Positions 15,417-23,646 of a DNA stretch of 32,692 nucleotides are shown one piece after another. The first letter of the stretch is position 1. Each line of letters opens with the position of its first letter. Both the position numbers and the translations under genes were made by a program. The notes below the pieces were generated by a model. The model did no database searches. It saw only the letters and a program-made list of their open reading frames with translations, and was not told the DNA's origin. The stretch covers positions 1 through 32,692 of the forward strand of contig SBEH01000014.1 in NCBI GenBank assembly GCA_009668945.1. The letters are read 5' to 3'. This stretch comes from Actinomycetota bacterium. Lineage in GTDB: Bacteria; Actinomycetota; Coriobacteriia; Anaerosomatales; Anaerosomataceae.

Positions 15417-16504
15417 TGGACGTAGCGGCTCGGATAGAAGGGGTTCGCAGACGGCTGGCCGACGACATGACTCCCGCGGCGGTCGTGTCGGTCACCTCCA
15501 ACCTGAAGTACGTCACCGGGTTCAGAGATGTCATCGATCGCGGCATCAACGCGGCGTGTCTCGTCACAGAAGACGAAACCCTGTTCTACACGGACGGCAG
15601 ATACTTCGAGGCGGCGCGCAGTGCGGCCGAGGGCGGGCCCTGGGAGGTGCGCCTGCAGAAGGAGAACCTCTACGTGGAGCTCTGCGAGGAGCTCCATGCG
15701 CGGGGTGTCACCTCGCTGATGCTCGAGGCGGGGGTGCCGTACGGCCGCTTCAAGTTCGTTTCTGAGCAGTTCAGGGGAGCGGTGCGTGTCGTGGACCGGC
15801 TCGTCGAGGAGATGCGGCAGATCAAGGAGAACGAGGAGAGAGATCTGATCGCTCAGGCCAGCGCGATCGCCGATCGCGGATTCGAGCACATCCTCGGCGT
15901 GCTGGCTCCGGGCGTGACGGAGGCAGAGATCGCTCTCGAACTCGAGTACTTCATGCGCAGGAACGGATCCGAGGAGATGCCGTTCTCGCCGATCGTCGCC
16001 TCAGGCCCCAACAGCGCACGACCTCATGCCATCCCGGGTGCCCGTGCGCTCGCCAAAGGCGACCTCGTCGTGATGGACTTCGGAGCCCGGGTCGGTGGCT
16101 ATTGCTCAGACATGACGCGGACGATCGGCGTCGGCGCGGTGTCCGATGAGCTTCGCCGGATGTACGAGTCGGTGCTCGCGGCGAATGCTGCGGGAATCGA
16201 GGCCGTGAGAGGCGGGCGTCCGTGTGCTGACGTGGACGCAGCGGCGCGCGAGGTGTTGCGGAAGACCGGTCTGGATGACTGCTTCACGCACGGTCTCGGA
16301 CACGGGGTGGGCCTCGACGTCCACGAGACGCCGACGGTTGGCCCCAAGAGCACCGAATCATTGCGCGTCGGGCAGATCGTGACCATCGAGCCCGGCGTAT
16401 ACGTAGGGGGCACGGCGGGTGCTAGAATCGAAGACCTCGTGGCGGTGGAGGAGTCGGGATGCCGGCTCTTGAGCCATGCGCCCAAGGAGTTCATCACAGT
16501 CTAG
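15416..16504 (+). CDS. M24B metallopeptidase, Xaa-Pro aminopeptidase-like
   Basis: Cytoplasmic pita-bread peptidase that removes N-terminal residues before proline or cleaves Xaa-Pro dipeptides. The 362-residue protein has a creatinase-like N-domain (~1-135, SNLKYVTGF...LFYTDGRYFEAA) and a catalytic domain with all five dimetal ligands: Asp221 (VMDFGA), Asp232 (SDMTRT), His296 (GLGHGVGLDVHE), Glu325 (TIEPGVY) and Glu339 (RIEDLV). It starts inside the aroQ stop codon. The aroQ-peptidase-efp order equals yqhS-yqhT-efp of Bacillus, so it is the YqhT orthologue by context. Confidence 0.93.
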   Translation: MDVAARIEGVRRRLADDMTPAAVVSVTSNLKYVTGFRDVIDRGINAACLVTEDETLFYTDGRYFEAARSAAEGGPWEVRLQKENLYVELCEELHARGVTSLMLEAGVPYGRFKFVSEQFRGAVRVVDRLVEEMRQIKENEERDLIAQASAIADRGFEHILGVLAPGVTEAEIALELEYFMRRNGSEEMPFSPIVASGPNSARPHAIPGARALAKGDLVVMDFGARVGGYCSDMTRTIGVGAVSDELRRMYESVLAANAAGIEAVRGGRPCADVDAAAREVLRKTGLDDCFTHGLGHGVGLDVHETPTVGPKSTESLRVGQIVTIEPGVYVGGTAGARIEDLVAVEESGCRLLSHAPKEFITV

Positions 16505-16519
16505 GAAGGCCGAAGAACC

Positions 16520-17080
16520 ATGCCCGTGTCCACGAACCAGTTCAAGACCGGTATGTGCATCAGCTACAACGACAAGATGTGGATCATCGTCGATTTCCAG
16601 CACGTGAAGCCCGGCAAAGGTGGCGCTTTCGTGCGCACCAAGCTGAAGGAGCTGAAGACCGGCCGGGTCGTGGACGTGACGTTCAGGGCAGGCGAGAAGG
16701 TCGACGATGTACGAGTGGAGAACAAGCGCCTGCAGTACCTCTACAGCGACGGCGCATCATTCCACTTCATGGACACGAACACCTACGAGCAGTACGAGAT
16801 CGCTGCCGACTTCGTCGGTGACTCGGCCAAGTGGCTGAAGGAGAACGACGAGGTCCAGGTCATGTACGCCGGCGGGGAGATGATCGGCGTCGAGCCGCCC
16901 ATGTTCGTCGAGCTAGAAGTGGTCGAGACGGATCCCGGCTTCAAGGGGGACACCGTCCAGGGCGGGACGAAGCCGGCGACGCTTGAGACCGGCGCCGTAG
17001 TCCAGGTGCCGATGTTCGTCGAGGTCGGCGAGACGCTCAAGATCGACACGCGCGACGGCTCCTATATCACGCGCGTCTAA
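16520..17080 (+). CDS. efp: Elongation factor P
   Basis: Relieves ribosome stalling at polyproline. The 186-residue protein has the three beta domains of EF-P: KOW-like N-domain with the modification loop VKPGKGGAF (Lys33, the position modified in many bacteria), then two OB domains, ending with TLKIDTRDGSYITRV. The loop has a Lys, unlike the Arg form of EarP organisms; no modification gene is in the window. ATG with GAAGGCCGAAGAA upstream, 15 bases after the peptidase stop. The Pro-rich protein at the window start is the sort of product that would need it. Confidence 0.97.
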   Translation: MPVSTNQFKTGMCISYNDKMWIIVDFQHVKPGKGGAFVRTKLKELKTGRVVDVTFRAGEKVDDVRVENKRLQYLYSDGASFHFMDTNTYEQYEIAADFVGDSAKWLKENDEVQVMYAGGEMIGVEPPMFVELEVVETDPGFKGDTVQGGTKPATLETGAVVQVPMFVEVGETLKIDTRDGSYITRV

Positions 17081-17107
17081 TCGTCGGCTATACTTACTCG
17101 ATTGACG

Positions 17108-17128
17108 CCGCGGGCATTGCTCCCGCGG
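17108..17128 (+). terminator. Hairpin in the efp-oadA gap
   Basis: CCGCGGG and CCCGCGG form a perfect 7-bp stem with a CATTGCT loop. No T-run follows, so it may be a weak terminator, attenuator or 5'-leader structure. A TATACT hexamer (17089-17094) just upstream could be a -10 for the biotin-enzyme operon, which would put the hairpin at the mRNA 5' end. Confidence 0.35.
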
Positions 17129-17160
17129 AGGTTGTAGGCTACCCGCCAAAGGACGGTTCG

Positions 17161-19038
17161 ATGCGGCCGATCAGCATCATGGATACGACGCTCCGCGACG
17201 CACATCAGTCGCTCTGGGCGACGCGCATGGAGCTCGGAGACATGCTGCCGATCCTGCCGAAGATGGACTCGGTGGGGTACTGGTCGCTCGAGGTCTGGGG
17301 AGGCGCGACGTTCGACGCCGCGCTCCGCTTCCTCGACGAGAACCCGTGGGATCGGCTGCGGATCATCAAGCAGCACTGCCCCAAGACCCCGCTACAGATG
17401 CTGCTCCGCGGGCAGAACCTTGTGGGGTACCGGCACTACAGCGACGAGATCGTCGAGCGGTTCGTCAAGGCGTCCCACCGCAACGGCATCGACATCTTCC
17501 GCGTATTCGACGCGCTGAACGACATCCGCAACGTCGAACCGGCCGCGCGGGCGATCAAGGAGTCGGGTGCGCACTTCGAGGGCGCCATCAGCTATACGGT
17601 GAGCCCGGTCCACACACTCGACAGCTATCTGACCTACGCTCAGCAGCTCAAGGATCTCGGCGCGGACACCATCTGCATCAAGGACATGGCCGGCATGCTC
17701 ACGCCGTTCCGTACAGAGAAGATGGTGCGCGCGCTCAAGGAGGAGATCGGTCTTCCTCTGCACGTCCACTGCCACTACATCGGTGGCATGGCGCCGATGA
17801 ACTACCTCAAGGCCGCGGAGGCCGGTGCCGACATCATCGACACCGCTGTGGTCGCTCTCGCGTTCGGCAACAGCCAGCCCGCAGTCGAGATGATCGTCGC
17901 GGCGCTCAAGGAGAGCGAGTACGACAGCGGCCTGGATCTCGACACGCTCTTCCAGATCGCCGAGTACTGGGAGAAGGTGCGCCAGGACAAGCAGTTGAAG
18001 CGTGGTGTCACCTCCCTGCTGCACATGGAGGTCTTCAGTCACCAGGTGCCCGGCGGCATGATGAGCAACCTGATCAGCCAGCTCGAGTTGCAGCATGCGA
18101 GCGCGCGCCTGCCGGACGTGCTGACCGAGATCCCCAAGGTCCGCGCGGAGGTCGGGTACCCGCCCCTTGTGACGCCCATGTCGCAGATCGTCGGCACCCA
18201 GGCGGTCATCAACGTACTCACGGGCAAGCGCTGGTCGGTCGTGCCGCAGGAGATGAAGGACTACCTGCGCGGCATGTACGGCAAGGCGCCCGGTCCGATG
18301 GATGAACGCATAGTGGAGCGAGTACTGGGCGACACTCCGCCTCTCGCGCCGGATGTACGCCCGGGTTCGCTCGTGACATCCACCTACGACGAGATGGCCG
18401 CGGAAATCGGTGACCTGGCGCGCACCGAAGAGGACGTGCTGATGTACGCCCTGTTCCCGAACGAGGCCCGCGAGTTCCTGCAGCGACACCAGTCCGGAGC
18501 CGAGGGTGCGGTGTTCATGCACTCGCGGGACATCGATAGCGCAAGAGAGGACGACGCCGTGAACTTGAACCAGATCCGCGAGCTGGTGAAGCTCGTCGAG
18601 GAATCCGACGTGACCGAGATCGTGGTCGAAGAGGGCGATGCCCGAATCGTGGTTCGGCGCGGCGGTGCGTCGGACGAGCCGGTTGTGGCCGCGACGAATG
18701 CTCCGTCGTCGGGCTCCGGCGAAGCGATGCCCGCGTCTCCCGAGTCTCCGCAGGTGACCGATGCCCCGGGAGCGGTGGGCGAGAACCCCAGCACCTGGAA
18801 ACCGGTCGTGGCGCCGATGGTGGGCACGTTCTACTCGGCTCCGAACCCGGGCGCTCCACCCTATGTGTCGGTCGGTGACACCGTCGCCGAGGGGCAGACA
18901 CTGTGCATCCTTGAGGCGATGAAGCTCATGAACGAGATCACCGCCGAGGAGCCCGGGGTCATCCGTGAGGTCGCGGTCATGAATGCGAGTCCTGTCGAGT
19001 ACGGCACCGTGCTGTTCTACTACGAGCCGGAAGCCTAG
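17161..19038 (+). CDS. oadA: OadA/PycB-type carboxyltransferase fused to an AccB-type biotin carrier
   Basis: A 625-residue protein. Residues ~1-465 are the TIM-barrel pyruvate/oxaloacetate carboxyltransferase: MDTTLRDAHQSLWATRM (metal Asp and substrate residues), CIKDMAGML with the catalytic Lys, the HVHCH metal ligands, and GGMMSNL of the PYC/OadA core. Residues ~467-625 are a complete acetyl-CoA-carboxylase-type carrier: LNQIRELVKLVEESDVTEI N-module, acidic Pro/Ser linker, then PMVGTFYSAPNPGAPP with the 'thumb' typical of AccB, and biotin Lys588 in EAMKLMNE. Normal OadA/PycB carriers lack that N-module and thumb. accC follows at a TAGTG overlap, so a two-subunit pyruvate carboxylase is the best guess; no OadB/G sodium pump genes are nearby. 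ATG has AAAGGA 7 bases upstream. Confidence 0.92.
   Translation: MRPISIMDTTLRDAHQSLWATRMELGDMLPILPKMDSVGYWSLEVWGGATFDAALRFLDENPWDRLRIIKQHCPKTPLQMLLRGQNLVGYRHYSDEIVERFVKASHRNGIDIFRVFDALNDIRNVEPAARAIKESGAHFEGAISYTVSPVHTLDSYLTYAQQLKDLGADTICIKDMAGMLTPFRTEKMVRALKEEIGLPLHVHCHYIGGMAPMNYLKAAEAGADIIDTAVVALAFGNSQPAVEMIVAALKESEYDSGLDLDTLFQIAEYWEKVRQDKQLKRGVTSLLHMEVFSHQVPGGMMSNLISQLELQHASARLPDVLTEIPKVRAEVGYPPLVTPMSQIVGTQAVINVLTGKRWSVVPQEMKDYLRGMYGKAPGPMDERIVERVLGDTPPLAPDVRPGSLVTSTYDEMAAEIGDLARTEEDVLMYALFPNEAREFLQRHQSGAEGAVFMHSRDIDSAREDDAVNLNQIRELVKLVEESDVTEIVVEEGDARIVVRRGGASDEPVVAATNAPSSGSGEAMPASPESPQVTDAPGAVGENPSTWKPVVAPMVGTFYSAPNPGAPPYVSVGDTVAEGQTLCILEAMKLMNEITAEEPGVIREVAVMNASPVEYGTVLFYYEPEA
18544..18561 (+). 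promoter_or_regulatory. accB: Internal SD and GTG start for a nested accB (18559-19038)
   Basis: Inside the fusion gene, AGAGAGG (18544-18550) stands 8 bases before an in-frame GTG (18559). The product would be 159 residues beginning MNLNQIRELVKLVEES, with its biotin lysine at position 122. Length, N-terminus and lysine position match stand-alone AccB. Whether it is used is not shown by sequence alone. Confidence 0.45.
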
Positions 19039-20441
19039 TGGCGCGGTTCAGCAAGATACTGATCGCAAATCGCGGTGAGGTTGCGCTTCGCATAGTCCGT
19101 GCGTGCAAGGAGATGGGTATCCGCTCGGTGGCGGTCTACTCCGAGGCGGACACGGATTCGATGCACGCGCGCATGGCCGACGAGTCGGTGTGCATCGGAC
19201 CGGCGCAGTCGGCAGCGAGCTACCTTAACATGGCGAACGTCATCTCTGCGGCACTCGTGCGCGGCGCCGATGCGGTCCATCCGGGCTACGGGTTCCTGGC
19301 CGAGAATGCGGCATTCGCACGCGCCTGCGTGGACTCCGGACTGGTCTTCATCGGTCCTTCGGCTGACGCGATCGAGCGAATGGGCGACAAGGCCGCCGCT
19401 CGGAGCACGATGATCGCGGCCGGGGTCCCCTGCGTACCGGGCAGCGACGGGCCGATCGAATCCGAGGCCGAGGCGGCGGCATTCGCACGCGACGTCGGCT
19501 TCCCCGTGCTCATCAAGGCGGCCGCAGGGGGTGGTGGGCGTGGGATGCGCGTCGCAGCCGATGAGAGCGAGCTTGGCGGGAATCTCGCCGCGGCGCGCGC
19601 CGAGGCGGCGGCGGCATTCGGAAACGACACCGTGTACCTGGAGAAGTACCTGACCCGGCCGCGTCATGTCGAGATACAGGTGCTCGCGGACTCACACGGC
19701 AACGCGGTCTACCTGTTCGAGCGTGACTGCTCCGTGCAGCGCCGCCACCAGAAACTGATCGAGGAGGCTCCGAGCCCCGCGCTGACGCCGGGGCTTCGGG
19801 CGGAGATGGGTGAGGCCGCGCTGAAGGCGGTGCGAGCCGTGGGCTACGAGAACGCCGGTACCGTCGAGTTCCTTCTGGACGAGGACGGCAGCTTCTACTT
19901 CATGGAGATGAACACCAGGGTCCAGGTGGAACATCCGGTCACCGAGCAGATCACCGGCGTGGACATCATCAAGGAGCAGATCCGTATCGCCTCCGGCGAT
20001 GTCATGAAGCACGCCGAGCAGCAGTCGGTCGTACTGCGCGGGCATGCGATCGAGTTCCGAATCAACGCCGAAGACCCGCTCCACGGTTTCCGCCCGCACC
20101 CCGGTGTGGTGGAGTGCTTCAATCCGCCCGGCGGATTCGGCGTACGTGTGGACAGCCACCTGTATGCGGGCTACAGGGTACCGCCGAACTACGACTCGTT
20201 GCTGGCGAAGCTGATCGTGTGGGGTGAGACACGCGACGAGGCGATAGCGAGGGCGCGGCGGGCTCTCGACGAGTTCATCATCGTGGGCATTCCGACCACC
20301 ATCCCGTTCCACCAGTTCGTGGTCGAGGAGAAGCACTTCGTCTCCGGCGAGGTCTATACTGACTACGTCGACAAGCACGTCGATCCGGACGTCCTTGCGG
20401 CGTTTGCGGCGGGCGGCCCGAAGGAGGGACGCGATGTCTGA
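19038..20441 (+). CDS. accC: Biotin carboxylase AccC
   Basis: ATP-dependent carboxylation of carrier-bound biotin with bicarbonate. The 467-residue length is close to AccC. Motifs in order: N-terminal KILIANRGEVALRIVRA, HPGYGFLAENA, ATP-grasp glycine loop KAAAGGGGRGM, the EIQVLADSHGN and RDCSVQRRHQKLIEE segments, MEMNTRVQVEHPVTE with metal and bicarbonate residues, and HAIEFRINAEDP. GTG shares one base with the preceding stop. It most likely serves both the carboxyltransferase fused to the carrier and, if free AccB is made, acetyl-CoA carboxylase. The gene ends 8 bases into the next gene. Confidence 0.96.
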   Translation: MARFSKILIANRGEVALRIVRACKEMGIRSVAVYSEADTDSMHARMADESVCIGPAQSAASYLNMANVISAALVRGADAVHPGYGFLAENAAFARACVDSGLVFIGPSADAIERMGDKAAARSTMIAAGVPCVPGSDGPIESEAEAAAFARDVGFPVLIKAAAGGGGRGMRVAADESELGGNLAAARAEAAAAFGNDTVYLEKYLTRPRHVEIQVLADSHGNAVYLFERDCSVQRRHQKLIEEAPSPALTPGLRAEMGEAALKAVRAVGYENAGTVEFLLDEDGSFYFMEMNTRVQVEHPVTEQITGVDIIKEQIRIASGDVMKHAEQQSVVLRGHAIEFRINAEDPLHGFRPHPGVVECFNPPGGFGVRVDSHLYAGYRVPPNYDSLLAKLIVWGETRDEAIARARRALDEFIIVGIPTTIPFHQFVVEEKHFVSGEVYTDYVDKHVDPDVLAAFAAGGPKEGRDV

Positions 20442-20781
20442 GGAGATAGCACTGGACGGCATCGGTGTCGCCCCCGGCGTTCTCGAGACGATCGCCCAGG
20501 TTGCCGCCGAGGGCGTGGACGGCGTCGCCGGCGTTCTCGGCGCGTCCGGCGGCCTGGCTGGCCTCGTGCAGAAGGGAACCGCTCGGGGCGTGTGCGTGCA
20601 GGTCGCGGAGGACCAGGCGCTCGTCGCGTCGGTGCGGATCAGCGCGAACTACGGTCGCCCGCTGCGGGAGATCGCCGGTGATGTGCAGCGTGCGGTCACG
20701 GACGCCCTGCTGACGCACACGGGACAGACTGTGGCTTCAGTGGACGTCTTCGTAGACGGCGTGCTCTTTCCCGAGCCGTAG
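20434..20781 (+). CDS. Asp23/Gls24 family envelope-stress protein
   Basis: A 115-residue member of the Asp23/Gls24 (YqhY/YloU) family. The pattern IGVAPGVLETIAQVAAEGVDGVAGV and the C-terminal VQRAVTDALLTHTGQTVASVDVFVDGV are characteristic. In Bacillus the orthologue yqhY lies between accC and nusB exactly as here, and it has been linked to fatty acid synthesis control. The ATG at 20434 has AAGGAGG at 6-base spacing and overlaps the end of accC by 8 bases; the in-frame upstream extension lies inside accC. Confidence 0.9.
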   Translation: MSEEIALDGIGVAPGVLETIAQVAAEGVDGVAGVLGASGGLAGLVQKGTARGVCVQVAEDQALVASVRISANYGRPLREIAGDVQRAVTDALLTHTGQTVASVDVFVDGVLFPEP

Positions 20782-20810
20782 TCCTGCGGGCGACGGCGGG
20801 TCTGACTACC

Positions 20811-21302
20811 ATGCTGGAACGAACCCGCGCACGCCGCCAGGCACTGCAGATTCTCTACCAGCGCGAGATCACGGAGCAGACGGTCTCGGCGATTCTCGAG
20901 GAACACTCATACAGCGAGGAAGACGGCGAACTCTCCGAGTACGGCCGCGATCTGGCCCTGGGCACGGAGGCGAACGGCGAAGCCATCGACGCGGAGATCG
21001 AGGCGACGTCGCAGCACTGGAGCCTCATGCGCATGCCGTACGTGGATCGCAATATCCTCCGGTTGGCGGTGTACGAGATACTGTTCGAGTCAGGGGTGCC
21101 TGACTCGGTGGCCATCAACGAAGCCGTCGAGATGGCGAAGGCGTACGGGACCGATGACTCTCCGAAGTTCGTGAACGGAGTGCTCGGGCGGATCGCCGAG
21201 CTGCACGGGGTGGCGCGACCGGAGACGGCGAACGGGGACGAATCGGATCGATGTGCGAACGCTGAGCCTGGCGGCGAGCATTCGGACTCAGAAGGGACCT
21301 GA
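20811..21302 (+). CDS. nusB: Transcription antitermination factor NusB
   Basis: Binds boxA RNA with NusE (S10) to promote rRNA antitermination. The 163-residue protein has the helical NusB fold: RTRARRQALQILYQREIT at the N-terminus, MPYVDRNILRLAVYEILF and SVAINEAVEMAKAYGTDDSPKF-type C-terminal helix with KFVNGVLGRI. It carries an extra ~28-residue acidic tail (Glu, Asp, Ser, Gly-rich) after the family core. SD is weak (GGCGGG). The xseB start follows its stop by 7 bases. Confidence 0.94.
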   Translation: MLERTRARRQALQILYQREITEQTVSAILEEHSYSEEDGELSEYGRDLALGTEANGEAIDAEIEATSQHWSLMRMPYVDRNILRLAVYEILFESGVPDSVAINEAVEMAKAYGTDDSPKFVNGVLGRIAELHGVARPETANGDESDRCANAEPGGEHSDSEGT

Positions 21303-21309
21303 AGGACCG

Positions 21310-21594
21310 ATGGCGGACGAGAAGTACACATTCGAGCAGGCCAGGATCAGGCTGGAGGAGATCGCGGCTGAGGTTCGGAAGAAGGACACCTCGCTAGAGA
21401 AGAGCCTCGACCTCCTCGAGGAAGGTGTGCGTCTTGCAAACGTCTGTACCGAGCTCGTCGATCACACCGACGCCGCCGCAAGCGCCGCAGTCCGCGCGCC
21501 GGACTCCGGCGAGGGGGCCGGTGACGTCAGCGAAGGCTTCGACGATGCCGACGATCAGGTCGGCGAGTCCGACGATCCGTCCAGCGACGAGTGA
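21310..21594 (+). CDS. xseB: Exodeoxyribonuclease VII small subunit
   Basis: Small subunit of the ssDNA exonuclease VII. Residues ~1-60 match the XseB helical hairpin: YTFEQARIRLEEIAAEVR, then LEKSLDLLEEGVRLANVC. The family is ~70-80 residues; here 94, because a ~35-residue acidic Asp/Glu/Ser/Gly tail follows. ATG 21310 is preceded by GAAGGA; the earlier in-frame start is within nusB. The catalytic subunit gene xseA, usually next to it, is absent from the window. Confidence 0.88.
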   Translation: MADEKYTFEQARIRLEEIAAEVRKKDTSLEKSLDLLEEGVRLANVCTELVDHTDAAASAAVRAPDSGEGAGDVSEGFDDADDQVGESDDPSSDE

Positions 21595-21644
21595 CGCGTC
21601 CCCTTACAGGTGCGTTACCGCGCGCAACCGCACACGCGCCAGGG

Positions 21645-21653
21645 TGATACGAT
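21645..21653 (+). promoter_or_regulatory. Candidate extended -10 promoter for dxs
   Basis: TGATACGAT (TGN followed by TACGAT) fits an extended -10 element. No good -35 is needed or seen. Transcription from about 21660 would support a dxs start at 21679 or 21712 rather than further upstream. Confidence 0.35.
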
Positions 21654-21711
21654 TCAGACTCCAGGGCCGTGCATACGCATGGCCGGACAGCTCCGGGAGC
21701 GGGCCTCGAAC

Positions 21712-23646
21712 GTGAGCACAACGCCGATCCTCGATTCCATAACAGAGCCGGCCGACTTGAAGGCGCTCGATCAGTCCGCGCTGAGGCAGCTTGCCGCGGA
21801 GATCCGCGAAGTCCTCGTCGAGACGGTCGCCTCGACGGGCGGGCACCTCGCTCCCAACCTCGGCGTAGTCGAACTGACGCTCGGCATTCACCGCGCACTG
21901 GACTGCCCGAAGGACCGGATCGTTTGGGACGTGGGACACCAGGCGTACGTTCACAAGCTCGTCACCGGGCGTCGCGCGCGCTTCGACACCCTGCGCACGT
22001 ACGGGGGCGTGTGCGGCTTCCCGAAGCGCACGGAGAGCGAGCACGACGTCCACGACACCGGGCACGCCAGCAACTCGATCTCGGTTGCACTCGGCCTGGC
22101 TACGGCAAGGGACCTGCGCGGCAGCGACGAGACGGTAGTCGCTGTGATTGGTGACGGATCTCTGACGGGCGGCATGGCGTTCGAGGCGCTCAACCATGCC
22201 GGGCACCTGGGCTCGCGGCTGATCATCGTTCTGAACGACAACGAGATGTCCATCGCGCCCAACGTAGGCGCGATGTCGAGTTACCTCGCGCGAGTCCGTC
22301 TCGACCGACGGTACAGGAGGCTGCGCGACGACGTTGAATCTGCGCTCGGCCGGACGAAGCTGGGCGCTGCGATGGTCGCCGCCGGCGAGGCTGCGAAGGA
22401 GTCGGTCAAGCAGCTGCTGGTGCCGGGGATGATCTTCGAGGAACTCGGCATCAAGTACGTCGGCCCCATCGACGGGCATGACATCGCGCAGGTGCAGAAC
22501 GCGGTCACCTGGGCCAAGACAGCCGACGGGCCGGTGCTCATACACGCGGTCACTCGCAAGGGCATGGGATACGCCCACGCTGAGGACCGTCCCGACACGT
22601 TCCATGGGATCAGCCCATTCTCCGTGGAAACGGGGAAGGTGAACGGCTCGGGGGGTGGGCCCCTGAGCTACACCGACACGTTCGGCCTCGCGCTGGTGGC
22701 GGAGGCGGCAGCCGACGAGCGCATTGTCGCAATCACCGCCGCGATGCCCGCCGGCACGGGGCTGACGCACTTCGCGGAACGGTTCCCGGACCGCTTCTTC
22801 GACGTCGGCATCGCCGAGCAGCACGCGGTGGGGCTCGCGGCCGGCCTCGCGCACGGCGGTGAGGTACCGGTCGTCGCCATCTACTCCACCTTCCTTCAGC
22901 GTGCCTACGACCAGGTGATCATGGACGCGGCGCTGCAGGACCTGCACATCATCTTCGCGATCGATCGGGCCGGTCTGGTGGGTGAGGACGGTCCTACGCA
23001 TCACGGTGTCTTCGATCTCACCTACCTGCGCGCGGTTCCGAACCTCATGCTGATGGCGCCCGCAGACGAGGCCGAACTCGTGAACATGCTTCATACCGCG
23101 CTTCAGGCCGAGGGTCCGGTGGCGATCCGCTATCCGCGGGGCATCGGCCGGGGCGTCGCGCTGCCGGCCGAGCCTGAGGTGCTCGAGGCCGGTCGTGCTG
23201 AGGTCCGCCGCGAGGGCTCGGACGTTGCGCTCCTGGCTATAGGTCGGATGGTCGATGTGGCTGAGCAGTCGGCCGCACTCCTCGCTTCGGATGGCGTGGA
23301 CTGTCGCGTGGTGAACATGCGCTGGGTGAAGCCGATGGACCTGGAAGCCATCACCGCCGCCGCGACGACGAGCCTGGTAGTGACCATGGAAGAGAACACC
23401 GGTCTCGGAGGGTTTGGGGCGGGGGTTCTGGAGGCCCTTGCCGACCTCGGAAGCGATACGCCGGTCTTGCGGCTCGCCATCTCGGACTGCTTCGTCACGC
23501 ACGGGGCGACAAGCCGGCTTCTGGCGGATGTCGGGCTGACGCCGGATTCGGTGCGGACCGCGGTACTCGGCAGGATGCGAGATGTTCGAGGCACGGAGAC
23601 GGAGAGCGGCAGTGGCACGGCGCAGGCTCGACGTCGAACTCGTTAG
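21712..23646 (+). CDS. dxs: 1-deoxy-D-xylulose-5-phosphate synthase
   Basis: Thiamine-diphosphate enzyme condensing pyruvate and glyceraldehyde-3-phosphate, the first step of the MEP isoprenoid pathway. The 644-residue protein has GGHLAPNLGVVELT (catalytic His region), DVGHQAYVHKLVTGR, the ThDP motif GDGSLTGGMAFEALNHAG from ~147, the Asn-containing LNDNEMSIAPNVG, IAEQHAVG with the catalytic Glu near 367, and the C-terminal transketolase domain. I chose GTG 21712, which starts the conserved TPILDSI region and has GGGAGCGGG upstream; ATG 21679 is an alternative. Its last 35 bases overlap tlyA. Usual neighbour ispA is absent. Confidence 0.95.
   Translation: MSTTPILDSITEPADLKALDQSALRQLAAEIREVLVETVASTGGHLAPNLGVVELTLGIHRALDCPKDRIVWDVGHQAYVHKLVTGRRARFDTLRTYGGVCGFPKRTESEHDVHDTGHASNSISVALGLATARDLRGSDETVVAVIGDGSLTGGMAFEALNHAGHLGSRLIIVLNDNEMSIAPNVGAMSSYLARVRLDRRYRRLRDDVESALGRTKLGAAMVAAGEAAKESVKQLLVPGMIFEELGIKYVGPIDGHDIAQVQNAVTWAKTADGPVLIHAVTRKGMGYAHAEDRPDTFHGISPFSVETGKVNGSGGGPLSYTDTFGLALVAEAAADERIVAITAAMPAGTGLTHFAERFPDRFFDVGIAEQHAVGLAAGLAHGGEVPVVAIYSTFLQRAYDQVIMDAALQDLHIIFAIDRAGLVGEDGPTHHGVFDLTYLRAVPNLMLMAPADEAELVNMLHTALQAEGPVAIRYPRGIGRGVALPAEPEVLEAGRAEVRREGSDVALLAIGRMVDVAEQSAALLASDGVDCRVVNMRWVKPMDLEAITAAATTSLVVTMEENTGLGGFGAGVLEALADLGSDTPVLRLAISDCFVTHGATSRLLADVGLTPDSVRTAVLGRMRDVRGTETESGSGTAQARRRTR

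Noticed and set aside
21610-21711. Dxs start further upstream (GTG 21610)
   Set aside because: It would put the candidate -10 inside the gene and add a non-conserved Arg/Gln-rich extension; GTG 21712 begins the conserved region.
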